This document shows, piece by piece, positions 21,758-30,265 of a DNA stretch of 64,000 bases; within the stretch, counting starts at the first letter, position 1; each line of letters opens with the position of its first letter. A program made the translations under genes and the position numbers. The DNA lies in assembly GCA_023382535.1 (NCBI GenBank), contig JAHDWA010000040.1:1-64000 (forward strand), read 5' to 3'. The stretch is from Anaerolineae bacterium. GTDB lineage: Bacteria; Chloroflexota; Anaerolineae; 4572-78; J111. The notes beneath the pieces are model-generated. The model ran no database searches, was not told the origin of the DNA, and saw nothing but the letters and a program-made list of their open reading frames with translations.

Positions 21758-24316
21758 CTACTGAATTGGAACTACTGCGTTCGTCGTTAAGTACAAAAAA
21801 TCGTCGGGGCTGCCGTCGGTGCGGGGGAGGCGCTGGCCATTGCCTGCCTGATACAGCCCGACAATCAACGAGTACTCGCCGGCGGCCAGCTCAGCGGGCA
21901 ACTGCAAGCCGTATCCCTGCTGGAGTGTCTGGCCCGGCAGCAGCGGCGACTGCTTGAAGTTTTGCAGGTCCACTAACAGGCGGTCAACCTGCGCCACTCT
22001 TTGCCCCTCAGTTTTACCCAGTAATTGTACAAAAGCAATGAGGCTGTCCGTGGGTAGCCTCTGCCTGGCCAGGTCGGTGGCGGCAGGGACTTGCCAGGTC
22101 AAGCGCAGTTTTAATACCTCTCCCGGTACAAGCGCATCCCCCATCACTGAAAAATCTACCAGAGTCAGCCCGCCCTGGAAAGTGACATTCAGCGGCGTTG
22201 GGGCCGGCGGAGGAGTCTGGGCCAGGGCGTAGAGGGTTAACCGGCCGCTTTGCTCAAGCCACTGTTCTTGCAGCGGAAAGGCGTTCCGGTTAAGGTGAAT
22301 CGCCGTGACGGTTGGCGGGTCGCCTTGAGCCAGCCAGCGCTCGAAGAGCCAGACCCGCTGCGCCCGGGCCTCGACGGCCTGCCAAACATGTTCGCGCTCG
22401 GCGGGCTGGATGGCACGGGGATCGCTTTCAATCCAGGCGTAGGTGGGCAGCGGGCGGCGCAGGTAGGCCATCAGTCGGGTCGAGATTTCCTGGACATCGG
22501 CAAAGGGGGGCATCGGCAGCAGCAGTACATCGCCGGGACGGGCGGCGCTGTTGAGCTGGGCCAGGAGTGGCAGATCGAAGCGAGCCTGGTCATTCGCCAG
22601 GGCCACCCCGGCTGTATTACGCATCATCACGTAAGTCAGGGCGATGGTGAGTAAGAGCAGGATGAAGGCGACAAGAGGCGTAAAACGTAAAGCGTGACGC
22701 GTCTTGCGTCTTGCGTTCTGCGTAATACTTTTTAATTTCTCATTTCTTATTTCTTTCAGATAAGAAACAATCAGATTGGCTGTAGCCAACCCAAGCAAAG
22801 CCAGCGCCGGCAGCAGCACCCGCCACTGAATTTGGAGTCCCGCCGGGCCGGGTTGCAGCCAGATCAAATCCACCAGGCCCTCCTGCAAAATCTGCCAGTG
22901 GGCCAGCGGGGGAAAGACCGCCCAATTAAAAACAAAATTGTCGTTTGCGCCGAGCCGCAGAAAGTGCTCGTTGAAATCAACTAGGATGCCGAGGAGGTTG
23001 ACGATGAGGCTGAGGAAGACCAAAACGTAAAACGTGATGCGTGATGCGTAAAGCGTAAAGCGTGGTGCATCCCAAGGGGAGGCTACGCTCTGATGCGGGG
23101 TGCGTGGTATCAGAGCATTTTCGCTCCCCTGCTCCTCTGCTCCTCTGCTCCTCTGCTTCTCTACCTCTCGTCTCTTCGCTTCCTCGCCTCCTCGCGCTAT
23201 CGCTTCTGCCACAAAAACCATGAGCAGGGGCAAAATCGGCAGGAGGAAGCGCGGACCCCAGCCCCACGCGCCGCCCCAGGCAAACCACGAGCCGTAGAAG
23301 AGCCAGTAGCTCAGGCAAAGGGCTGTAATCAGCCAAAAATAGAGCCGGGGTAGTCGCTGCCAGGCCGGGCGCAGCCCCCAAAAAAGCATCAGCAGCAGCG
23401 GTGAGTAGATAAACAAGCCCCGGCCAGGACTAAAGAGCAGGCCGTAGGCGCCTACCCACGGCTCTTTGAACAAAATCTCCTGGCTGTAGCCAGTCTCGAT
23501 TAAACTCCCGAAGCGGACGTAGTTAAAATATAATAGACCGAAACCGATGAGGAGAGAAGGGGCAAGGTAAAGCGTAAAGTGTGAGGCGTAAAGTGTGAGG
23601 CGTGAGGCACGGACCTTTTCGCTCCTCCGCTCCCCTGCTCCCCTGCTCCTCTGCTCCTCTGCTCCTCGCCTCTCCACGGTCAGGTATAAGCCAACCAGCC
23701 CGAGGGCTATGACGGCCTCAAAACGGAGGGTCAGGCTGACAGCAACGGCCAGGCCGCAGAGTAATAACCACAGCCAGCGCCGCTGCGATTGAGCAAGGTG
23801 AGTGGCGTGGTAAGCGGCCCAGACCGCCATCAGAAAAATGAAGGCCAGCAGCGAGGACTCCCAGAACATTCGGGCGTAAACCCAGGCGATGGTGCATAGA
23901 CCGTAACCTAAAGTGGTCAGGACAGCCACCGTGGGCGCAAAGCCGAGATCAATCAGCCAGATAAAAAGGAGGCCGGCCGTCAGCGCGGTGACAACGGCGT
24001 TGGTCAGCAGACCGGCATGAACGGCGTTGAGACCGGGCAAAGCATGCCCCAGCCAGATGAGCGGCGCCGTGATAAAGGAGATGCCGGGCGGTTTTTTGGT
24101 GTAGAGATTGCCATCACTGCCCCAAATACCGGGCGGATTGGGCGTCCAATGGTTGGTCCAGATGAGTTGGTTAATGTCCGCGCGGCGATGTTGAGCCAGA
24201 TTGTGACCTGCCGTAAACACAGCCAGCTCGTCCATCACATGGAACTTGCCGGAAAAAGTGAAGAGATAAATCGAGAAGAGAAAAAGGCCGAGAGCGAAGG
24301 GGAGGGATTTAGACAT
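21758..24316 (-). CDS. GT39/PMT-like membrane glycosyltransferase with repeat-derived inserts
   Basis: An 852-residue protein with about ten to twelve membrane segments. The first external loop has the Asp-Glu pair of GT-C enzymes (FHVMDELAVFTAG). It ends in a beta-sandwich domain (LKLRLTWQVPAATD, then LPAELAAGEYSLIVGLYQ) shared with other large proteins in the window. It probably moves a sugar from a polyprenyl phosphate to an extracytoplasmic acceptor. Three insert regions near residues 209-252, 375-427 and 525-545 are translated repeats (GAEEQRSRGAG; ASRLTLYASHFTLY; FTLYASRITFYV). The start is the ATG at 24316, since the longer frame runs into a GGAAGG repeat. Confidence 0.8.
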   Translation of the reverse strand: MSKSLPFALGLFLFSIYLFTFSGKFHVMDELAVFTAGHNLAQHRRADINQLIWTNHWTPNPPGIWGSDGNLYTKKPPGISFITAPLIWLGHALPGLNAVHAGLLTNAVVTALTAGLLFIWLIDLGFAPTVAVLTTLGYGLCTIAWVYARMFWESSLLAFIFLMAVWAAYHATHLAQSQRRWLWLLLCGLAVAVSLTLRFEAVIALGLVGLYLTVERRGAEEQRSRGAGERRSEKVRASRLTLYASHFTLYLAPSLLIGFGLLYFNYVRFGSLIETGYSQEILFKEPWVGAYGLLFSPGRGLFIYSPLLLMLFWGLRPAWQRLPRLYFWLITALCLSYWLFYGSWFAWGGAWGWGPRFLLPILPLLMVFVAEAIARGGEEAKRREVEKQRSRGAEEQGSENALIPRTPHQSVASPWDAPRFTLYASRITFYVLVFLSLIVNLLGILVDFNEHFLRLGANDNFVFNWAVFPPLAHWQILQEGLVDLIWLQPGPAGLQIQWRVLLPALALLGLATANLIVSYLKEIRNEKLKSITQNARRKTRHALRFTPLVAFILLLLTIALTYVMMRNTAGVALANDQARFDLPLLAQLNSAARPGDVLLLPMPPFADVQEISTRLMAYLRRPLPTYAWIESDPRAIQPAEREHVWQAVEARAQRVWLFERWLAQGDPPTVTAIHLNRNAFPLQEQWLEQSGRLTLYALAQTPPPAPTPLNVTFQGGLTLVDFSVMGDALVPGEVLKLRLTWQVPAATDLARQRLPTDSLIAFVQLLGKTEGQRVAQVDRLLVDLQNFKQSPLLPGQTLQQGYGLQLPAELAAGEYSLIVGLYQAGNGQRLPRTDGSPDDFLYLTTNAVVPIQ
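22679..22740. repeat. CGTAAAGCGTG-family repeat inside a glycosyltransferase gene
   Basis: GCGTAAAACGTAAAGCGTGA is followed by CGCGTCTTGCGTCTTGCG, translated in frame near residues 525-545. Further copies are at 23030-23075 and 23565-23610 of the same gene and at 45682-45725 and 60735-60765 in two others. Confidence 0.75.
23030..23190. repeat. Composite repeat (CGTAAAGCGTG plus CTCCTCTGCTC units) inside a glycosyltransferase gene
   Basis: GTGATGCGTGATGCGTAAAG is followed by tandem CTCCTCTGCTCCTCTGCTC units. Read on the minus strand it gives Glu/Arg/Ser/Gly-rich and SRITFY-like peptides in frame. A sister copy lies at 23560-23690. Confidence 0.8.
23560..23690. repeat. Second composite repeat inside the same glycosyltransferase gene
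   Basis: AAAGCGTAAAGTGTGAGGCG units precede CTCCCCTGCTCCCCTGCTC tandem units. It encodes GAEEQRSRGAGERR and SRLTLYASHFTLY in frame. The layout is the same as at 23030-23190, which suggests both were inserted as one composite unit. Confidence 0.8.
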
Positions 24317-24405
24317 GGAAGATTGGAAGTTGGAAGGTTGGAAGGTTGGAAAGGAGGCGCCTGTGTCCTGTCCAATCTTACATTCCTCCAATCCTCCATG
24401 CCTCC
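24317..24405. repeat. GGAAGGTTGG repeat between htpG and the glycosyltransferase gene
   Basis: GGAAGTTGGAAGGTTGGAAG is mirrored by CCAATCTTACATTCCTCC and CCTCCATGCCTCC. It is a relative of 18433-18530. Confidence 0.65.
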
Positions 24406-24408
24406 TTC

Positions 24409-26343
24409 TTACAGTTTCGCTGCCGCTTCCATAAGTTGCTGAATGCGCGGAATCATATCGGCGGGATTGGGATGAATGCCTTCGAGCACCATGGCACTTT
24501 CAAAGAGTTGCTCAATCAGGGGATCAATCAAGGCGTCGTCGGGTTGGGCCGCCAGACGAGCAGACAGGTTTTGAATCAACGGGCTGCTGCGGTTGATCTC
24601 CAGGATTTTCTTGGGCACTTGATAATCCTTGCCCAGCAGCCGCTGGACCCGCTGCATGTTGGTATTCATTGCATTGGCCGGGTTGACCAGGCGGCAGGGG
24701 CTGTCGGTGAGAATTTTGCTCTCGCGCACATCCTCGACCCGGTCCTTGAGCGTTTCTTTGAAACGGCTGACCAACGCCTCGAATTTGTCGGCCGGGATGG
24801 CGGCTTCGGCCTCTTTGGCTTCCGCCGCTTGGTCATCTTCGGGCAGGTTAAGGCCGGCGTCGTCTACATTTTTGAGAGGCTTGCCGTTGTATTCATTCAG
24901 GCCGACCAGCATAAAGCTGTCCATTGGATCGGTCAGATACAGCACCTCAAGATCGTGCTTTTTGAAATATTCCAGGTGCGGGCTGCGTGAAATCGTATGG
25001 TAATCGTCGCCCAGAATGTAGTAAATTTCGCTCTGATCCTTTTTCATCCGCTCGACATACTGGGCCAGCGACACCAGGTCATCGGCGTTCTCGCTTTTGC
25101 TGGAAGGGAAGCGCAGCAGGTCGGTGAATTTGCCCCGGCTGTCTGCGTCAATAGCAATCCCTTCTTTGATAAAGCCGCCAAACTCCTGCCAGAAGGTCCG
25201 GTAAGTGTCCGGCTTTTCTTTGGCCAGTTCGGCCAAATCGCCCGACAGGCGGCGCACCAGAACGCTCTTGATTTTTTCCAGCATCGGCGTCGCCTGGACC
25301 ATCTCTCGCGAGACATTCAGCGGCAAATCTTCAGAGTCGACCACCCCTTCGACAAAGCGCAGGTAGTTGGGCAGCAGCTCCTTAAAGTTTTCACGGATGA
25401 GGATTTTGCGCGAGTAGAGCTTCAGGCCGTGGTCTTCTTTCATCCCGAACAAACGATAATCTTTTTTGGAGGGGATAAAGAGCAGGGCATAAAACTGCAC
25501 CGGCGCGTCGGCGGAGGTATGCAGCCGTAATAAGGGTTTGCCAAAATCGAGAGTTGTTTGGTGGTAGAAGGACTCATATTTCTCCTCGTCTACCTCGCGC
25601 GGCGACTGCCGCCAGATGGCCTGCTGCTGGTTGATCTGGGTAAACTCGGTTTTGCCCTCTTTTTCGCCCTTGGCCGGGGGCTTTTGCTCTTTAAGGTAAA
25701 TCGGGTAAGCCACAAAGTCGGAGTGAGTTTTGACAATCTGGCGCAGCCGGTAGGGCGCCGCAAATTCTTTGGCGTCTTCTTTTAGCTTAATTTGGATTGT
25801 CGTGCCCCGGTCTGCTTTATCAGCCGGGCCGATGGAGTACGTCCCCTGGCCCTGCGACGACCACACGGCCGCCTCGGCGTCGGGCTGATAGGAACGTGAG
25901 GTGACGGTAACTTCCTCGGCCACCATAAAAACAGAGTAAAAGCCAACCCCGAACTGGCCGATGATATCCGTGGTAATGCCCTGGCCCTCTTTGCCGGCCT
26001 CTTCTATGGCCTGCAAAAAATTTTTGGCCCCGGAGCGAGCAATCGTCCCCAGGTTTTCGACCATCTCGTCGCGGGTCATGCCGATGCCGGTGTCGCGCAG
26101 GGTCAGGGTGCGGTTCGCCTCATCCGCCTCCAGCCAGATGCCCAATTCCGCATCTTCGTCCAACACCTCCCGATTGGTCAACATCTCAAATTGAATACGG
26201 TTGAGCGCATCTGAAGCGTTGGAAATCAATTCGCGCAGAAAGATTTCCCGCTCGGTGTAGAGCGAATGGACCAGAATGTTGAGAAGCTGCTGGATTTCTG
26301 CCCGAAACTCAACCTGGGCAGTATTGGTTTTTCTTTTGGCCAT
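24409..26343 (-). CDS. htpG: Hsp90-family chaperone HtpG
   Basis: A 644-residue cytosolic chaperone. The N-terminal GHKL ATPase has SLYTEREIFLRELISNASDA, the DTGIGM motif and the IGQFGVGFYSVFM lid/nucleotide segment. The middle domain has NVSREMVQ with the conserved catalytic Arg. The C-terminal dimerisation domain ends in IQQLMEAAAKL, with no MEEVD tail, as expected in bacteria. The start is the ATG at 26343 with AAGGAGG at 26352-26358. A clear promoter (26452-26480) and a hairpin in the leader (26371-26427) precede it. Confidence 0.97.
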   Translation of the reverse strand: MAKRKTNTAQVEFRAEIQQLLNILVHSLYTEREIFLRELISNASDALNRIQFEMLTNREVLDEDAELGIWLEADEANRTLTLRDTGIGMTRDEMVENLGTIARSGAKNFLQAIEEAGKEGQGITTDIIGQFGVGFYSVFMVAEEVTVTSRSYQPDAEAAVWSSQGQGTYSIGPADKADRGTTIQIKLKEDAKEFAAPYRLRQIVKTHSDFVAYPIYLKEQKPPAKGEKEGKTEFTQINQQQAIWRQSPREVDEEKYESFYHQTTLDFGKPLLRLHTSADAPVQFYALLFIPSKKDYRLFGMKEDHGLKLYSRKILIRENFKELLPNYLRFVEGVVDSEDLPLNVSREMVQATPMLEKIKSVLVRRLSGDLAELAKEKPDTYRTFWQEFGGFIKEGIAIDADSRGKFTDLLRFPSSKSENADDLVSLAQYVERMKKDQSEIYYILGDDYHTISRSPHLEYFKKHDLEVLYLTDPMDSFMLVGLNEYNGKPLKNVDDAGLNLPEDDQAAEAKEAEAAIPADKFEALVSRFKETLKDRVEDVRESKILTDSPCRLVNPANAMNTNMQRVQRLLGKDYQVPKKILEINRSSPLIQNLSARLAAQPDDALIDPLIEQLFESAMVLEGIHPNPADMIPRIQQLMEAAAKL

Positions 26344-26370
26344 GGTTACTGCCTCCTTAAGCAAAATGAA

Positions 26371-26427
26371 AGAGCGTTCGTCTGTTTATACCGACATGCT
26401 GACCCCAGCCGGGAAACTGAACGCTCT
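26371..26427 (-). promoter_or_regulatory. Inverted repeat in the htpG 5-prime leader
   Basis: AGAGCGTTC (26371-26379) and GAACGCTCT (26419-26427) are exact inverted copies with a 39-base loop, lying between the -10 box and the ribosome site. The sequence does not match CIRCE. It could be an RNA hairpin controlling translation or a repressor operator for heat control. Confidence 0.55.
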
Positions 26428-26451
26428 AAAGTTTGGTTTCAGTATGGCAAA

Positions 26452-26480
26452 ATTATAAACCAATTTGTCAAAATTTTCAA
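26452..26480 (-). promoter_or_regulatory. Sigma70 promoter of htpG
   Basis: On the minus strand TTGAAA (26475-26480), 17 bases, TATAAT (26452-26457). It predicts a leader of about 100 bases before the ATG at 26343. Confidence 0.75.
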
Positions 26481-26496
26481 AAATCGTTACTGCTCA

Positions 26497-26602
26497 GGCT
26501 ACACAGAGCTTCACGGAGAAGGCATAGAGACGCACAAAGAAAAGCTAAAAATTTTTCTGTGTATCTCCGCCGGGTCTCTGCGCGTCTCTGTGACTTGTGC
26601 AG
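26497..26602. repeat. CACAGAG/CTCTGTG palindromic repeat between htpG and the aminotransferase gene
   Basis: CACAGAGCTTCACGGAGAAG and AGAGACGCACAAAGAAAAG are mirrored by TTTTTCTGTGTATCTC and TCTCTGCGCGTCTCTGTG. It lies just after the aminotransferase stop in transcriptional terms and may help end that transcript. Confidence 0.7.
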
Positions 26603-26626
26603 TTACGAAAAATCCCACTGACAGAC

Positions 26627-28012
26627 TCACATCACGATTTGGATAGATTTCTCCAAAATTTCCACCGCTTCGTCAGCTAAATCCTGGCTGACCATTAGCG
26701 GCGGCATCAGGCGGATGGTGCTCACGCCGCAGGAGAGTAATAACAGGCCATTGCGGAAGGCTTCGTGAATCACCTGTTCAACCAACTTTTTGGCCGGCTC
26801 TTTGCTGACCGGGTCTTTAACAAACTCCAGGCCAATCATCAGGCCTTTGCCCCGCACCTCGCCAATGATGGGATAGCGGGCCGCCAGCTCGCGCATTTTG
26901 CCCAGCAGATGTTCACCTACCTGAGCGGCGTTGTCTTTGTACTCATTTTCGACCAATTCAATTGTTGCCAGGGCAGCGGCACAGCAGATGGGATTGCCGC
27001 CATAGGTGTTGCCGTGCGCACCATGCGCCCATCGCTCCATCAACGACTTGCGCGCTGTAACCGTGCCAATGGGCATACCGGAGGCCAACCCTTTGGCCGT
27101 GGTCACGATATCCGGCTGTACATCCCAATGCTCGACGGCAAACATTTTGCCGGTCCGCCCGATGCCGCTCTGCACTTCGTCGGCGATAAGTAGGATGCCG
27201 TAACGGTCGCACAGGGCGCGGAGACCGGGCAAAAAGCTGTCGGGCGGGACAATGTAACCGCCCTCGCCCTGGATCGGTTCAAGTAGGATGGCCGCCACTT
27301 CCTGGGCCGGGAGGTTGCTCTGGAACAGCACATTTTCGATGTAGTTAAGCACGGCCTGGCCCTGGTCAGCCCCGGCGAAGACCGGGCGATAGTTGTTAGG
27401 GAAGGGCACATGAGTCACCCCTGGCATGGTCGGGAAGAAGGAGGCCTGCTGGGTATATTTACTGGCGGTAAAAGCCAGCGAGCCCATGCTCCGGCCATGG
27501 AAGCCGCCCAGAAAGCCGATGAAGCGAGGCCGGCCGGTCACAAAGCGGGCCAGTTTCAACGCCCCTTCGACGCTTTCAGTGCCGGAGTTGGTAAAGAAGC
27601 TCATGGCCGGCTCGTTCAAGGGGGCGATGTCACTCATCTTTTCGCCCAGCCTGATTTGCAGCTCGTGGTAGTAGTCGGATGAGATGTGCAGGAATTTATC
27701 GGCGGCAGTCTTGATCGCCTCAACGACTTTAGGATGAGCATGGCCGGTGGAGGTCACGGCGATGCCGGCGGCAAAGTCAATAAAGCGGTTGCCGTCTACG
27801 TCCCATACCTCCGCGCCCCGGCCATAATTCATGACAAAGGGGTAGTCACGCGGATAGGAAGGTGAAACCACCTGTTCGTCACGGGCCAGCAGAGCCTGAG
27901 CCTTGGGGCCGGGCAGGTCGGTAATAATTCGGGGTGAACGCCCGTCCACTTTTGTTCCGAGTTTAGCGGCGTGCGTCTGAATTTCTTGTTTTTCAAATAA
28001 TGGTGTCGTCAC
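26627..28012 (-). CDS. Class III PLP-dependent aminotransferase (4-aminobutyrate/acetylornithine type)
   Basis: A 461-residue fold-type I aminotransferase. It has DFAAGIAVTSTGHAHP, the phosphate-binding FTNSGTESVEGALKLAR, FHGRSMGSLAFTASK, EPIQGEGGY and ADEVQSGIGRTGK. The PLP Lys is Lys307 in TTAKGLASGMP. The roughly 40-residue N-terminal extension before the core (ITDLPGPKAQ) matches GABA aminotransferase-like or amino-acid racemase-like members more than ArgD, but the substrate stays open. The start is a GTG at 28012 with a GGGAG motif upstream. A structured leader of about 300 bases precedes it. Confidence 0.88.
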   Translation of the reverse strand: MTTPLFEKQEIQTHAAKLGTKVDGRSPRIITDLPGPKAQALLARDEQVVSPSYPRDYPFVMNYGRGAEVWDVDGNRFIDFAAGIAVTSTGHAHPKVVEAIKTAADKFLHISSDYYHELQIRLGEKMSDIAPLNEPAMSFFTNSGTESVEGALKLARFVTGRPRFIGFLGGFHGRSMGSLAFTASKYTQQASFFPTMPGVTHVPFPNNYRPVFAGADQGQAVLNYIENVLFQSNLPAQEVAAILLEPIQGEGGYIVPPDSFLPGLRALCDRYGILLIADEVQSGIGRTGKMFAVEHWDVQPDIVTTAKGLASGMPIGTVTARKSLMERWAHGAHGNTYGGNPICCAAALATIELVENEYKDNAAQVGEHLLGKMRELAARYPIIGEVRGKGLMIGLEFVKDPVSKEPAKKLVEQVIHEAFRNGLLLLSCGVSTIRLMPPLMVSQDLADEAVEILEKSIQIVM

Positions 28013-28315
28013 TTCTGTTCTCCCAAATCGCCGTTAGCGTAAAAGAAGTAGAGGCCAATAAACAGAGCGACAAGCTCGGCACCTGAAGTGCAGCTAACGG
28101 CAACGCTATAGATTTTTATCAGTGGATAATTTTAATCGGAGCGGTCCGGCTTCAGGCGCTATGCAGACGCTCGCCAAGACGCAAATCCAGATTGTTCCGG
28201 CAGGATGTACCGGAATGCTACTGAAGAGGTGCAGGCTGGAGTCGCTAAGTGTAGCAGCCTATAGCTCGTGGCATGGGCAGCCAACGGCGGAAGTGAACTG
28301 TAAAAATCATTGTCA
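28013..28315. other. 303-base structured non-coding interval upstream of the aminotransferase
   Basis: No gene is seen. GCCGTTAGC (28030-28038) pairs with GCTAACGGC (28093-28101), close to the aminotransferase start. Further upstream, in minus-strand reading, TTCCGG and CCGGAA form a small hairpin near 28190-28215. No T-box sequence or riboswitch core that I know is present. It may be an RNA leader or a remnant. Confidence 0.4.
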
Positions 28316-29251
28316 TCAACTCTCCCCCAACACCACCGCCACTTCCCGGCGGAGACGGTTCAGATCATATCCACGCGGGTCGGACTTGCGGCCTGGAGGA
28401 AGGGCAATATCAAGGTGTCCCATGATATCGTCAACTTTAATATTGTGAATGTAGCACAAGTGGGCACATAACGCAACATTGGCCTGATGCTGCGCTTCGG
28501 GATAGGGGTCCTGGCCATCATTGAGATTGACCAGTTCAATACCGATGGCGTAGTCGTTGACGGAATTACGCCCTTTCCAAACACTTTGACCGGCATGCCA
28601 GGCGCGGTCCGTATCCCGGACATGCTGGACAATTTTGCCATCTTTGCCGATGGTGTAATGGGCGCTGACCTGGGCATTGGGATTGTTGAACCAATCAATT
28701 ACCCCTTGCAGCCGGTTGTTGGCTGTCGAGTGGATGACAATTGCTGTAATATCAGTGGGGCTGCGGCGCTGGTTGAAATTGGGCGAGCCAACCCATTGGA
28801 TAGGCGGTTGAGGCGGCGGCGTAGTGGGTCGAGTGGGCTGCGGTGTAACCACCGGTGAAGGGGTGATCGGCGATGTTGTTGGGACGGTAACCACCGGCTT
28901 GGGTGGAAGTGGGGGTGGAGGAGGGGCAGGTGTCGGGGCGGCCGTCGAATTTAGCGGTGGAATGATCAGGACTTGGCCGACCCAGATGCGGCTGGGATCA
29001 ACCAGATTATTGGCCTGTTGGATGAGCGGGTACTGGTGGGCGTTGCCATAAACCTTTTGAGCAATACGGCCCAGGGTATCGCCGCGTTGAACGGTGTAGC
29101 TGGTCGGCGCGCCGGCGGCAGCACCCTGAGCATACTGGCTCAAAAACTCGCCAATGACCTGGCCAATGGCCTTTCCTTCACGTGTAGCTCGATTGAGGGC
29201 TGTTTGGAAGATGGCGTCGTCCACGTCTACTTGTACGGTTCGCAGAGGCAT
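28316..29251 (-). CDS. LysM-linked N-acetylmuramoyl-L-alanine amidase with ribbon-helix-helix-like N-terminus
   Basis: A 311-residue protein. Residues 5-42 look like a ribbon-helix-helix segment (VQVDVDDAIFQTALNRATRE). Residues 51-98 are a LysM domain (YTVQRGDTLGRIAQKVYG). Residues 100-150 are a Pro-rich linker. Residues 160-305 are an Amidase_2/AmpD-type domain. The predicted zinc ligands are His174 (IVIHST), His279 (GHLDIA) and Asp291 (RKSDPRG), with Lys289 as the catalytic basic residue. It should cut the lactyl-amide bond of peptidoglycan. No signal peptide or membrane anchor is visible. It is encoded ten bases after the zinc-ribbon gene, so they are co-transcribed. Confidence 0.85.
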   Translation of the reverse strand: MPLRTVQVDVDDAIFQTALNRATREGKAIGQVIGEFLSQYAQGAAAGAPTSYTVQRGDTLGRIAQKVYGNAHQYPLIQQANNLVDPSRIWVGQVLIIPPLNSTAAPTPAPPPPPLPPKPVVTVPTTSPITPSPVVTPQPTRPTTPPPQPPIQWVGSPNFNQRRSPTDITAIVIHSTANNRLQGVIDWFNNPNAQVSAHYTIGKDGKIVQHVRDTDRAWHAGQSVWKGRNSVNDYAIGIELVNLNDGQDPYPEAQHQANVALCAHLCYIHNIKVDDIMGHLDIALPPGRKSDPRGYDLNRLRREVAVVLGES

Positions 29252-29261
29252 GACTGGCTCC

Positions 29262-29978
29262 TTAAGCTACATACAGAATACGGCCACAAGTACCGCAGTA
29301 AATTAACTCCGTCCCGGCGCGGGCGTGCTGAATCCGGCTGCTGGAGGCGGCTACGCCACATCCCAGGCAGATGCCATCTTTGACCACCGCCACTGCTCGA
29401 CCGGCTTTACGGGGGCGCAGCTCTTCGTACTCGTCCAGGTCATCCGGGTCAATCACCTTGACCATAACCGGGCGCTGTTGTTTTAGTTCATGGAGTTTGT
29501 TTTTCAGGGCCGCTTGTTGTTCGGCCAGGCGTTCCTGGTCAGACTGCCAATCTGTCTGGACGGTGGCTAACTCGGCACGTATCTGCTCAAGTTGTTGTTC
29601 GGCCTCTTCTGCCCCGACCATCGCTTCCAATAAAAGCTCCTCGCGCTGGCCCTGGCGGCGTTTAAGCGAGGCGATTTCATCCTGCAGATTAGTCGCTTCT
29701 TTGGGGCTGAGCGCCTTGCCCTGATACAGCGTTTTTTCCTGCTGGGCTATTTTCTGGGTCAGGCTCTGCAGCTCTAAATTCAAATTTTGCATGGCTGCTT
29801 GAGCTTGGTGAAACTGTTTCTCAGCCGCCTCAGCCTGGGCTTTGGCCTGTTTCAATACTTCACTTTCACCCAACTGGGAGGCAATTTCAGCCAACTGCTG
29901 GTTGGTTTTATCTACTTCACTATCAAGCATTTGCAACTGGTAAAGCTGTTGGACCCGGCTCAAGGCTTGCCTCGACAA
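29262..29978 (-). CDS. Coiled-coil C4-type zinc-ribbon protein
   Basis: A 238-residue protein. Residues 1-165 are a long, charged, Gln/Glu/Ala-rich coiled coil, and the C-terminus is a zinc ribbon with CLGC and CGTC pairs about 25 residues apart. This matches the widespread bacterial C4-type zinc ribbon family of putative nucleic-acid-binding proteins, whose role is not established. The start is probably a TTG at 29978, with TTG 29963 as an alternative. It leads a two-gene unit with the amidase and is divergent from the PEPCK gene. Confidence 0.82.
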   Translation of the reverse strand: MSRQALSRVQQLYQLQMLDSEVDKTNQQLAEIASQLGESEVLKQAKAQAEAAEKQFHQAQAAMQNLNLELQSLTQKIAQQEKTLYQGKALSPKEATNLQDEIASLKRRQGQREELLLEAMVGAEEAEQQLEQIRAELATVQTDWQSDQERLAEQQAALKNKLHELKQQRPVMVKVIDPDDLDEYEELRPRKAGRAVAVVKDGICLGCGVAASSSRIQHARAGTELIYCGTCGRILYVA

Positions 29979-30265
29979 AAATCAGTATTAAAATAAGTGA
30001 GCCTATTATACCACCGTTATGCAAAGTAGTAAAGGATATAATATGAGGGTTAGTACTGTGAATTAAATCACTAAAAAGTGACAAACTACCTGGCTAATTT
30101 ATGACATGTTACACTTTCAGAAAATGTCGTTTTGACATATTGTTTAAATAGCCTGCAGTATACCCCCTATCATCGCGGCTAGTTTCCCCGAACATTACTG
30201 TTAAGTTATAATAATATATCTTGCAGATTTTGTTTGCAGATGAGAGCCACATTTAAGGAGGCATC
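29979..30265. promoter_or_regulatory. AT-rich divergent control region between the zinc-ribbon and PEPCK genes
   Basis: TATAAT at 30207-30212 has no good -35 box but is well placed for the PEPCK gene. TTGACA at 30132-30137 has no partner at proper spacing. Several TGACA/TGTCA words (near 30078, 30102, 30125 and 30133) may be regulator half-sites. AAGGAGG (30255-30261) serves the ATG at 30266. Confidence 0.45.

Noticed and set aside
23030..23690. CRISPR-like or tandem-repeat array
   Set aside because: The units are degenerate, unevenly spaced and translated in frame; no constant repeat/spacer structure exists.
26371..26427. CIRCE element upstream of htpG
   Set aside because: The arms AGAGCGTTC/GAACGCTCT and the 39-base loop do not match TTAGCACTC-N9-GAGTGCTAA.
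28013..28315. T-box or known riboswitch upstream of the aminotransferase
   Set aside because: No T-box sequence, specifier-loop layout or other conserved riboswitch core could be found by eye.
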